From Muriicola marianensis (GTDB taxonomy: Bacteria > Bacteroidota > Bacteroidia > Flavobacteriales > Flavobacteriaceae), in the NCBI RefSeq assembly GCF_014638095.1, contig NZ_BMFH01000001.1:372001-436000 (forward strand): 64,000 nt of DNA, given 5' to 3'. The position numbers and the translations under genes are program-made. Under the pieces are notes generated by a model that did not search any database, had not been told where the DNA came from, and saw only the letters and a program-made list of their open reading frames with translations. This document shows positions 26,866 through 34,441 of this stretch, one piece after another; the stretch's first letter is position 1, and the number at the start of each line of letters is the position of its first letter.

Positions 26866-27016
26866 TTTGGTCATTTCTACCCTAAGAGTTAGGTAATATT
26901 TGCTTCAGGTACACGTGCTTAGATCCTTAAATTACTGTATTTGTAGGAATATTCCTTCGTTTATAACTTCCTGATAACAAATTCATTACTTCCCTTACAA
27001 TTTTTTGCGCTTGTTA

Positions 27017-27024
27017 TAGTTTTG
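27017..27024 (+). promoter_or_regulatory. Predicted -7 box for the acidic secreted protein gene
   Basis: TAGTTTTG exactly matches TAnnTTTG, and its context (TTATAGTTTTG) is almost the same as in the leu promoter. It lies 41 bases before the ATG at 27066. No clear -33 element is seen. Confidence 0.35.
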
Positions 27025-27065
27025 ATAATGGTAACAATGACGATCGTTAAGGTCGGAACACAATC

Positions 27066-28757
27066 ATGGGGAAATCAAAGCATTTAGGCTTACTGTGCCT
27101 GTTTCTGGGTATCCTTGCTATTCAGGCAACGGCGATGACATCTGTTGTGGTTACTGAGGATCCCATTGAGGTAAGCAAGAAGGTGATTTCTGATGACCCT
27201 ACCCCCTGGAACGAAGCAGAATACAAATCCATCACCGATGAATTGGGTCAGCCCAGGGAGCTGGATAAGATGGAGCGAAATTACCTCCTGCTTCAGTCGC
27301 CCTGGCTCGGCACGGAATACCTGCAGGGAGTCTTTGACGAAGGAGTGAACAGCATTCCGGTAGAACAATTACTGGATCTGCTGAATCTGGCTACGAATTC
27401 GCCTGTACAAACCAGCAGGAAACTGGCTGAGATCAGTCTCAGGCAGGCCTTGCTGGAATACGAGGAAGCCTATGAGATAGCTGCAAACCTGAAGTCGGAT
27501 AAATCCGTTGCCTATGAAGAAGGGATCGCATTCCTGCAGAACAGGTTTGGCTATCTGAAGCTTAAAACAGCGAAAAAACTTCTGGAAGAAAGCGGAAAGA
27601 CCGAAAAACCCGGCATAGATAAGAAAGTGAGCAAAAAAGTGTCGGACCGATTCAGGAGTCTGCGCAGGAAATACTCCGATCAGATCCCCCTGTCCAACGC
27701 TCTGGAAGAGGTCAAGGCCTTTTACACCCTTCTCGAGGAAGTGGTCTCGGGCCTGGCCGTGGTAAAGCCTTACACAGATTTTACGCAGACCATCACAGAA
27801 CTCAATGAGGTGCAACTGAGGGAGCGGAAACACTGGAGGTCGGCACTGGAGATCACCTACCCAAGGGAAGGCAGCGTCTGGACCATACCTGATCCTGCAT
27901 CCATACAGTGGAATACGGAAAACCTTCCTGCTGAGAAGACCATTAAATTCTACCTGCTTCGCAACAATACCGTGATCCAGGAATTGGGTGTTTTTAAGAA
28001 TAATTCGCTGGCTGATGGCATCAGACTCAATTCTACCCTGCCAAAAGGTGACAATTACAGGATCATGGGGATCGAACTCTTCCCTGCCGATAAATTCCAT
28101 ACAGCTAAATACGCTTCCCCTTATTTTACTATAGACAAAAGAGATCCAGAGGCTCCTGCCCCTGTTGAGGAAGTCGTGACCGCCCCAGAACCTGAAGCTG
28201 CTGAAGAACCCGTGGTAGAACCCGAGCCGGACGTAGTGGAAGAAGAAACCATCATTGAGGAAGTGGAAGTTGTGAAGGAAGAAGAAATGGTTACGGTGGT
28301 CCCTGAAGAAGTGGAAGAGGAGGTGATCGCAGAGGAGGTAATAGAAGAAGAGAAAGCAGTTGAAGAGGAAGAGATAGTTGAAGAGGTAAAGCTCCCTGAA
28401 AAAAGAACTGATTTCGACGGTAGGTCCATCACTTATGTCAAAGAACTTGAGGTAAACAGCAAGATAGTACAGATCAACCTTTGGGACCACGGCAGGCAGG
28501 ATGGGGACATCGTGTCAATCTATCTCAATGGGTACCCGATCGTCTCAAAGTACAACCTCACCTATCAGAAGAAAGGCTTCGAACTCAAGCTGGATCCCTC
28601 CCAGCCAAACGATCTTTTCCTCTATGCCCATAACCTGGGGAGGTTTCCACCCAATACGGTATCCATCGAGATCATCGACGGGGAATCTTCTGAAAACATC
28701 GTGCTGAACTCCGACCTGTCCCGCTGTGAGGCGGTGTTGATCAATGTTAAGGACTAA
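27066..28757 (+). CDS. Secreted protein with Kre9-like domain and acidic linker
   Basis: A 563-residue exported protein (signal peptide ending near residue 23, IQATA). Residues ~25-250 are helical and charged. Residues ~255-350 (ITYPREGSVWTI, SIQWNTENLP, KFYLLRNNTVI, FTID) match the fungal/bacterial Kre9-Knh1-like immunoglobulin domain found on surface proteins. Residues ~355-440 are a Glu/Val/Pro-rich, strongly acidic linker. The last ~110 residues (KIVQINLWDHGRQDGDIVSI, FLYAHNLGRFPPNTVSIEI) form a domain shared by many flavobacterial secreted proteins. The role is unknown; an extended cell-surface or periplasmic binding protein is plausible. Confidence 0.75.
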   Translation: MGKSKHLGLLCLFLGILAIQATAMTSVVVTEDPIEVSKKVISDDPTPWNEAEYKSITDELGQPRELDKMERNYLLLQSPWLGTEYLQGVFDEGVNSIPVEQLLDLLNLATNSPVQTSRKLAEISLRQALLEYEEAYEIAANLKSDKSVAYEEGIAFLQNRFGYLKLKTAKKLLEESGKTEKPGIDKKVSKKVSDRFRSLRRKYSDQIPLSNALEEVKAFYTLLEEVVSGLAVVKPYTDFTQTITELNEVQLRERKHWRSALEITYPREGSVWTIPDPASIQWNTENLPAEKTIKFYLLRNNTVIQELGVFKNNSLADGIRLNSTLPKGDNYRIMGIELFPADKFHTAKYASPYFTIDKRDPEAPAPVEEVVTAPEPEAAEEPVVEPEPDVVEEETIIEEVEVVKEEEMVTVVPEEVEEEVIAEEVIEEEKAVEEEEIVEEVKLPEKRTDFDGRSITYVKELEVNSKIVQINLWDHGRQDGDIVSIYLNGYPIVSKYNLTYQKKGFELKLDPSQPNDLFLYAHNLGRFPPNTVSIEIIDGESSENIVLNSDLSRCEAVLINVKD

Positions 28758-28879
28758 GAAGGTCCTGATCTTCCTTTATCAATGTAATTACCAGTGAGGC
28801 ACAGGCCTTAGAATTGACCAACTCCCTGTTTTTCAACCTCTTTATTTTGTATCTTGAAAAGATTCCAAAATGAGATGAT

Positions 28880-29401
28880 ATGAAAAAACTGGTTCTCCTT
28901 CTGTTTGCAGGTTCGATGCTGAACGCGACCGCACAATCCAATACCATTGAAGACCTCATTGCCGACTTCGAGAGGAGCAAGGCCATGTCCCTGGAATATA
29001 TCGAGGCCATGCCCGAGGACAAATTCGATTACAAACCCACGGAAGGCGTTCGCAGCTTTGCCGCACAGATGCTCCACGGGGCCCAGGGCACCATAGGACT
29101 ATCGGCCAACGGGACAGGACAGTCTCCTATTTATGGGGATATCAATATCGAACAGGAAATGTCCTTCCACACCAAACCTGAGGTCCGTAAGATCGTTGCA
29201 GAGAGCTTCGATTTTGCGATCGACGGAATCCGAAATATGGATCCAGCCACCTTTGATGAGGTTGTGGTCAGGGGTCCGTTTGAGGTCACCCGCCTGGGCT
29301 GGATCCGAAAAGCGAATGAACACGTAGGGCACCACCGGGGGCAAACAGCCATTTACCTGCGCATGCAGGGCATCACGCCCCCATCCTACAAGCTTTTTTA
29401 G
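28880..29401 (+). CDS. Secreted DinB-family protein
   Basis: A 173-residue DinB/YfiT-like four-helix protein with a signal peptide (MKKLVLLLFAGSMLNATAQ), so it acts outside the cytoplasm. The likely metal-binding histidines are in AQMLHGAQG and NEHVGHHRGQTAIYLRMQG; the latter segment is a hallmark of the family. Related cytoplasmic proteins are metal-dependent thiol transferases or hydrolases. The target of the exported form is unknown. The gene stands alone between a surface protein gene and a DUF819 gene. Confidence 0.85.
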   Translation: MKKLVLLLFAGSMLNATAQSNTIEDLIADFERSKAMSLEYIEAMPEDKFDYKPTEGVRSFAAQMLHGAQGTIGLSANGTGQSPIYGDINIEQEMSFHTKPEVRKIVAESFDFAIDGIRNMDPATFDEVVVRGPFEVTRLGWIRKANEHVGHHRGQTAIYLRMQGITPPSYKLF

Positions 29402-29428
29402 ATCCCAGAGCAAAACCTGATCTCTCTC

Positions 29429-29458
29429 TTTCCCGGTATGCTTAATTTGATATCTTTA
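29429..29458 (+). promoter_or_regulatory. Predicted promoter with box 4 bases before the start codon
   Basis: TTTC (29429-29432) and TATCTTTA (29451-29458) are separated by 18 bases and differ by one base each from the Bacteroidota -33 and -7 consensus. The box ends 4 bases before the ATG at 29463, implying a leaderless transcript. Confidence 0.38.
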
Positions 29459-29462
29459 GGGC

Positions 29463-30596
29463 ATGGGTATATTTCGAGACCCCGTATATGTCCTTGGAAT
29501 ACTATGTCTGCTGGTGATCCTCTCCATTTACGCCGGAAGGACCAGGGTGGGAAAGAAACTTGGGGCAGCACTTATCGTGATCGTCCTGGCGGCCATCCTG
29601 GCCAACCTGGGATGGATTCCGAGCGCGTCTGACTCCATCCCTCTTTACGACGGCATTTTTACCTACCTGGCACCTATTTCCATATTTTACCTCCTGCTCG
29701 GGGTCAACCTGACCAGCATCAAAAAGGCAGGGGCGCCTATGATCGTCCTCTTCCTTTTGGGTTCCCTGGCGACGACCCTCGGGGTGCTGGCTGCATGGTA
29801 TGTCCTTTCTCCTGAACGCCTATTTGGGACTGATGGAGATACTCTGGCAGGGATGCTGACAGGAACGTACACAGGAGGCAGTGTCAATTTCAACGCCATT
29901 GCCCTGGAATACGATTTCCAGAAAAAAGGGATGTTCTACGCCGGTACCATTGCGGTCGACAATGTGGTTACCACCCTATGGATCATCGTAACACTTTCTA
30001 TCCCAGCCCTAATGAGACGTTTCTGGAAAGACAAAAAGCTGGGGGTACAGGAGTCCCAAGTGGAAAATGAAGAAAAGGACTCCCTTTCCATGCATTCCCT
30101 CATGTGGCTGGCCTTCCTCGGGATCGCGGCCTATTTTATTTCCGAAGGAGTCTCCATAATATTTCCGAAGATCCCGTCCATTCTGACCATCTCAACCATA
30201 GGTATTGCGCTCGCCCAGATCCCATTTGTTAGTCGACTGGGAGGAAGTCACACCCTCGGACTCTACCTGATCTACCTCTTCCTGGCAGTCATCGGAGCGT
30301 ATTGCGACCTCAGTGCGGTGGTAGAGTTACAGGAAGTGGGTATCACGATATTCCTCTTTGCCTCCCTGTCTGTATTGATCCATGGACTACTGACCGTTTT
30401 TGTAGGAGGATGTATCTATCGCGACTGGGACATGATCGCCATCGTAAGTCAGGCCAACATCGGAGGTGGAACCACGGCGATCGCTCTCGCCGAGACATTT
30501 CACAGGAATGAGCTGATCCTCCCCGCTATCCTGGTAGGTACGCTTGGTAATGCCCTGGGTACCTACCTGGGTTTTCTGGTGGTTTATCTCTTATAG
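29463..30596 (+). CDS. DUF819 family membrane protein
   Basis: A 377-residue integral membrane protein of the DUF819 (YjcL-like) family, with about ten helices. Two similar helical halves each carry a glycine-rich motif: GTYTGGSVNFNAIA in the first and ANIGGGTTAIALAE in the second, the repeated pattern of this family. The fold resembles elevator-type transporters; the substrate is unknown. The ATG is 4 bases after a predicted -7 box. The next gene begins ~150 bases downstream, after two inverted repeats. Confidence 0.88.
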   Translation: MGIFRDPVYVLGILCLLVILSIYAGRTRVGKKLGAALIVIVLAAILANLGWIPSASDSIPLYDGIFTYLAPISIFYLLLGVNLTSIKKAGAPMIVLFLLGSLATTLGVLAAWYVLSPERLFGTDGDTLAGMLTGTYTGGSVNFNAIALEYDFQKKGMFYAGTIAVDNVVTTLWIIVTLSIPALMRRFWKDKKLGVQESQVENEEKDSLSMHSLMWLAFLGIAAYFISEGVSIIFPKIPSILTISTIGIALAQIPFVSRLGGSHTLGLYLIYLFLAVIGAYCDLSAVVELQEVGITIFLFASLSVLIHGLLTVFVGGCIYRDWDMIAIVSQANIGGGTTAIALAETFHRNELILPAILVGTLGNALGTYLGFLVVYLL

Positions 30597-30668
30597 GCAA
30601 TTTCCTCGTTCCGCCTACCTTTATAAAGGCATGGCCGGATCATTCAAACCATCGAATATTCTGCTGGA

Positions 30669-30717
30669 TATCAAATATTTCCATCATTTGATACGTTATC
30701 GATTCAGGAAACCTGAA
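30669..30717 (+). repeat. Two inverted repeats before the lipocalin-like gene
   Basis: TATCAAAT (30669-30676) and ATTTGATA (30686-30693) form a perfect 8-base inverted repeat with a 9-base spacer. TTCAGG-AAA-CCTGAA (30703-30717) is a second perfect dyad with a 3-base loop. Both lie between the DUF819 stop and the ATG at 30748. They could be operators or small mRNA hairpins; neither is followed by a T-tract. Confidence 0.3.
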
Positions 30718-30747
30718 CAACCGATATCCAGAGTAAATAAAGAACAG

Positions 30748-31248
30748 ATGAACGATAAATACACGTGGTTTAAGGCACTGTGGCCCCTTATCCTGGCCAC
30801 TTGTATTTCTATTATTCCTCTTCAAGCCCACGCCCAAAAGTTCGAGCTGGAATATCTCTACGGAAAATGGGAGAATACAGGCAGTTTCAAGGACGGAGAA
30901 CAACAACTCCTGGCACTGAAGGACACCCTTGAAAACCCCAAGACCTATTACTTTACATTTTTTAAGAACGGAACCTTTACCTATGATGTGATCTCGCTTG
31001 ATCCCTTACAGGATGTAGCGCGACGTAGTGGGAACTGGCATTTGAGTCCTGATCGGAAAAAGATCACCCTGATAGACAACCTGATCAATCCGGAAGAAAG
31101 AAAGATTCCGGGCGATTTTCTAAATTTTGAAACCGATGGGTCCCTAGCCTCAAAACCAGTTATCTATCCGATCATAGAGCTTACTTCCAAAAAACTGGTT
31201 CTCTACGACGAGTACCACAAGACGCTGGACATTTTTAGAAAAAAGTGA
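30748..31248 (+). CDS. Secreted lipocalin-like protein
   Basis: A 166-residue protein starting at ATG 30748 (the frame is open further upstream, but the signal peptide LWPLILATCISIIPLQAHAQ begins just after this ATG). The mature part starts with LEYLYGKWENTG and continues as short strands (YYFTFFKNGTFTY, RRSGNWHLSPDRKKITLI, ELTSKKLVLYDE), the pattern of the small lipocalin-like domain common in Bacteroidota. It probably folds as a beta-barrel in the periplasm or outer envelope. No ligand can be named. Confidence 0.75.
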   Translation: MNDKYTWFKALWPLILATCISIIPLQAHAQKFELEYLYGKWENTGSFKDGEQQLLALKDTLENPKTYYFTFFKNGTFTYDVISLDPLQDVARRSGNWHLSPDRKKITLIDNLINPEERKIPGDFLNFETDGSLASKPVIYPIIELTSKKLVLYDEYHKTLDIFRKK

Positions 31249-31296
31249 AGCAGGTATACAAATTCGTCCATTCCATCCCTTGTTAGGTTTTAATAG

Positions 31297-31304
31297 TATC
31301 TTTC
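31297..31304 (+). promoter_or_regulatory. Candidate -7 box of the MFS gene
   Basis: TATCTTTC differs by one base from TAnnTTTG and ends 7 bases before the ATG at 31312. No convincing -33 is seen, so the call is tentative. Confidence 0.28.
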
Positions 31305-31311
31305 CGGCAGT

Positions 31312-32586
31312 ATGAAATATAGCCGACCCCCCTGGTACTTCCTGGCTCTTCTCATCCTTGCCGGGGAATCAGTTTTTATCCTGCCCTTTGTTCTGGCTCG
31401 TGTGTTCAGGCCTACTGTACTGGATACCTTTGAGCTAACCAATGTGGAACTCGGGTTATGCTTTTCAGTCTACGGCTTTGTCGCGTTGTTCGCTTACCTG
31501 GCCGGAGGTCCTCTGGCCGACCGGTATCCTCCCCGCAAACTGATCGCTATAGCCCTGTGGACCACAGCCCTGGGCGGAATCCTGTTTGCTAGTTTCCCCT
31601 CCTATGAAGTCCTGAAGATCCTCTATGGCTATTGGGGAGTGACCACCATTTTCCTGTTCTGGGCACCTATGATCAAAGCAACCAGAGTTTGGGGAGGCGA
31701 GGCTTCCCAGGGTAAAGCCTTCGGTTTCCTGGATGGAGGCCGGGGCCTGGTAGGTGCCCTTTTCGGCTCCATGGGGGTATATATATTTTCATTTTTCATC
31801 CCTGCCGATGACATGTTATTAACTCTCGAGGAAAGCAGGAACGCATTTTCGAACGTGATCCTTTATTCTTCGGGCACCGTGGCCCTGGTGGGTGTCCTGG
31901 TCTGGTTCTTCCTGAGGATAGATCAGGACCGGCAGAAATCCATCATCCTGGAACGCATTACGCCGACTCAGATCAGGGAGGTCATGAGATTACCTGCAGT
32001 CTGGCTGCTTATGGTGATCATCCTCTGCGCCTATGTGGGGTACAAGATCACGGATGTGTTTTCCCTCTATGCCCGGGATGTCATGAACTATACGCAGGTT
32101 GAATCTGCCGGCATCGGGACGTTCCTGTTGTACATTCGACCCGCAGTGGGGGTCGCCATTGGCGTAATCGCCGATCGCTCCAGGACCACTCTATGGCTGC
32201 TATTAGGTTTTGTTATTGCATTCCTGGGAGCGGTGCTTTTCGCAACCGGCGCAGTTCCGGGTACCTCCACATTTCTTTTTGTCCTCTCGATTATCGTTGT
32301 TGCTACCGGAGTATATGCTGCCCGTTCCCTGTATTTTGCGGTCATGGACCTTGGAAAGATCCCGCTAGCCCTGACCGGAACGGCTGTCGGCCTGATCTCC
32401 CTTGTCGGTTTTACTCCGGACATCTTTGCAGGACCTGCAATGGGATATCTGCTCGACAGGTCGCCCGGCGTTTCAGGTCACAGGGATGTATTCTGGATGC
32501 TGGCCGTTTTTTCAGCCCTGGGAGGCGGAGTGGCATTCTATTACCACAGGGTCTTCGGCAAGACCCTCCCACAGCGTAGATTATAA
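31312..32586 (+). CDS. Major facilitator superfamily transporter
   Basis: A 424-residue, 12-helix MFS protein. The loop between helices 2 and 3 reads GGPLADRYPPRKL, the MFS signature G-x3-D-R-x-x-R/K. A second similar loop, GVIADRSRTTLW, lies in the C-terminal half, and GGEASQGKAFGFLDGGRG recalls the sugar-phosphate/oxalate-type subfamilies. The substrate is unknown. The next gene, on the opposite strand, ends 5 bases away (convergent). Confidence 0.88.
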   Translation: MKYSRPPWYFLALLILAGESVFILPFVLARVFRPTVLDTFELTNVELGLCFSVYGFVALFAYLAGGPLADRYPPRKLIAIALWTTALGGILFASFPSYEVLKILYGYWGVTTIFLFWAPMIKATRVWGGEASQGKAFGFLDGGRGLVGALFGSMGVYIFSFFIPADDMLLTLEESRNAFSNVILYSSGTVALVGVLVWFFLRIDQDRQKSIILERITPTQIREVMRLPAVWLLMVIILCAYVGYKITDVFSLYARDVMNYTQVESAGIGTFLLYIRPAVGVAIGVIADRSRTTLWLLLGFVIAFLGAVLFATGAVPGTSTFLFVLSIIVVATGVYAARSLYFAVMDLGKIPLALTGTAVGLISLVGFTPDIFAGPAMGYLLDRSPGVSGHRDVFWMLAVFSALGGGVAFYYHRVFGKTLPQRRL

Positions 32587-32591
32587 ATACC

Positions 32592-32999
32592 TTAGGGTGC
32601 CTCCAGATGGTCTTCAATGTCTTTCAGATGCAAATGCAAGGCACGGGTGGAGATCTGAATTTCCCTGATCAGTAAGCCCAGGGAAAGTATCAGAAGCACC
32701 AGGGCGACGCCAAAGATCCAAACTGCGGCCACCTGTTGTTCGATATAGATCAGGAACATGGTAAGCACACAAAGGAGCAGGCTGGTTATCCCGAAGATCT
32801 GCATCCAACGCGTGAGATTCAGGCGCAGTTTCAGATTGATGATCTGTTCAATTAGGGTGTCGTCCTTCTTTTGGAGGTAAATGTCATGCAGATTACGAAT
32901 GACTGCAGCATAGGCCAGGAACCGGTTGGTATAAGCCAACATGATCAGGGATATGGCGGAAAACAACAGAGCGGGAGTGGTCAGTGTCAATTCTTGCAT
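32592..32999 (-). CDS. DUF2721 family membrane protein
   Basis: A 135-residue protein with three hydrophobic stretches: LLFSAISLIMLAYTNRFLAYA, IFGITSLLLCVLTMFLIYI and VAAVWIFGVALVLLILSLGLL. A conserved amphipathic loop (QIINLKLRLNLTRW) sits between the first two, and the C-terminus is IREIQISTRALHLHLKDIE. This is the pattern of the DUF2721 family, whose role is unknown. A -7 box (TATTTTTG on the minus strand) lies 30 bases upstream. Confidence 0.82.
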   Translation of the reverse strand: MQELTLTTPALLFSAISLIMLAYTNRFLAYAAVIRNLHDIYLQKKDDTLIEQIINLKLRLNLTRWMQIFGITSLLLCVLTMFLIYIEQQVAAVWIFGVALVLLILSLGLLIREIQISTRALHLHLKDIEDHLEAP

Positions 33000-33029
33000 A
33001 GGTCGGAGAGAAATCTAGTTGCTTGAGAC

Positions 33030-33037
33030 CAAAAATA
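33030..33037 (-). promoter_or_regulatory. Predicted -7 box of the DUF2721 gene
   Basis: On the minus strand the sequence is TATTTTTG, an exact TAnnTTTG match, 30 bases before the ATG at 32999. A -33 box is not evident. Confidence 0.3.
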
Positions 33038-33151
33038 GCACTTTCGCAGCTCTTGAGAACTTTCATAATATCGAGACATTGCATTCCCTCTTAAATGGAG
33101 TTGGAAACGGAAGAATTCAGTACCTTGGTAAGATAACACGAACCCTGATTT

Positions 33152-34378
33152 ATGGAACTCGATATCTCTTTTGTGCGCAGTCAATTCCCGGCATTTTCTC
33201 AACCCGACCTCAATGGCTGGGCATTTTTTGAAAACGCGGGAGGCTCGTATCCCTGCAGGCAGTTTGTCGAGAAACTGACCGGTTTTTATCTCAAGAACAA
33301 GGTACAGCCCTACTATCCCTACCCCGCCTCCATACAGGCCGGGGAGATGATGGATGAATCCTACAGGAGGATGGCTGCATACCTTAACGTAAGACCGGAA
33401 GAGATACATTTCGGACCGTCCACTACCCAGAACGTGTATGTACTGGCGAATGCCATGCGACCTATGTGGGAGGACGGGGACGAGATCGTGGTGTCCTGCC
33501 AGGATCACGAAGCCAATGCAGGGGCCTGGCGAAGACTGGGCGAAAGAGGGATCAGGGTCAGGGAGTGGCACGTGAACCGGGAAACGGGAATGTTGGAAAC
33601 GGTGGATTTAGATGACTTACTTACCGATCGGACACGCATGGTGGCCTTCCCTCATTGCTCTAATGTAATCGGATACTTCAATCCTGTCCGGGAGATCAGC
33701 GAGAAAGTAAAAGAGGTCGGGGCGATTGTAACAGTAGACGGAGTGGCTGCAGCTCCCCATGGATTTCCGGACCTCAGTACCCTGGGCGCTGATATTTACA
33801 TGTTTTCCCTTTACAAGACCTATGGACCTCACCTGGGACTGATGTACGTGAGACAGGGGCTGATCGAGAAAATGGAGAACCAGTCGCATTTCTTTAAAAA
33901 GGGTATTACAAGGAATATGATCACCCCGGCCGGTCCTGACCATGCTCAGATAGGGGCTGCTAGCGGTATCGCCGATTATTTCGATGCCGTTTATGCACAC
34001 CATTTTAAAAAACCGGCGCCTGCGCATGAAAAAAATATTGCCCTGTCGGCTCTCTTTCGCGAGCGCGAACAAATACTTTTAGCTCCTTTGCTGGATTTTC
34101 TCAGGTCGAGGGATGACGTCAGGATCATCGGCCCGGATCAATCAGATCACAGGGCTCCAACCATATCAATTTTACCGCTCAAAAGAACGATAGATGATGT
34201 TTATGCTGACCTCACCGATCACAAATTGATGCTTGGAAAAGGGGATTTTTACGCAGTCCGACCTTTGATGGATATGAAGATCGCCCACCCCCCCGGAGTG
34301 ATCCGTATATCCTTTTTACATTACAACACGGAGGAGGAAATAGCACAATTGATCAAAGGCCTTAAGAATGCCCTTTAA
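33152..34378 (+). CDS. Class V aminotransferase-fold PLP enzyme
   Basis: A 408-residue PLP protein of the cysteine desulfurase/aminotransferase class V group. Recognisable parts are FFENAGGSYPC, the aspartate and histidine of the cofactor site (TVDGVAAAPHG) and the PLP lysine Lys222 in FSLYKTYGPH. No cysteine follows Lys222, so the mobile-loop cysteine that carries sulfur in NifS/SufS/CsdA is absent. Classical desulfurase activity is therefore unlikely; an aminotransferase, selenocysteine-lyase-like or epimerase-type activity is possible. It is a single gene with its own promoter region. Confidence 0.83.
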   Translation: MELDISFVRSQFPAFSQPDLNGWAFFENAGGSYPCRQFVEKLTGFYLKNKVQPYYPYPASIQAGEMMDESYRRMAAYLNVRPEEIHFGPSTTQNVYVLANAMRPMWEDGDEIVVSCQDHEANAGAWRRLGERGIRVREWHVNRETGMLETVDLDDLLTDRTRMVAFPHCSNVIGYFNPVREISEKVKEVGAIVTVDGVAAAPHGFPDLSTLGADIYMFSLYKTYGPHLGLMYVRQGLIEKMENQSHFFKKGITRNMITPAGPDHAQIGAASGIADYFDAVYAHHFKKPAPAHEKNIALSALFREREQILLAPLLDFLRSRDDVRIIGPDQSDHRAPTISILPLKRTIDDVYADLTDHKLMLGKGDFYAVRPLMDMKIAHPPGVIRISFLHYNTEEEIAQLIKGLKNAL

Positions 34379-34441
34379 TTCTTTGTTTGTATAAGCTCAT
34401 AAGGTTAATAGAAGTAGCACCCTTAGAGACATTAGGTTGTG

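Larger units (their letters stand above)
26619..27065. other. Longest intergenic stretch (447 bases)
   Basis: This region holds a pair of 12-base direct repeats (26665-26695), a possible 30-codon membrane microprotein (26773-26865), a short dyad AAGGA-AAA-TCCTT (26736-26748) followed by a T-rich run, and a -7 box (27017-27024) for the gene at 27066. A small hairpin GCCC-TCA-GGGC (26648-26658) follows the upstream gene but lacks a T-tract. I see no RNA gene. Confidence 0.5.

Noticed and set aside
26629-26874. 81-codon minus-strand frame opposite the microprotein
   Set aside because: Lysine-rich, no recognisable features, and it is antisense to the better microprotein candidate; likely chance.
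27369-28490. 373-codon minus-strand frame inside the acidic protein gene
   Set aside because: It is the antisense shadow of the GAA/GAG/GTN-rich acidic linker, and its Phe/Leu/His-rich translation looks artificial.
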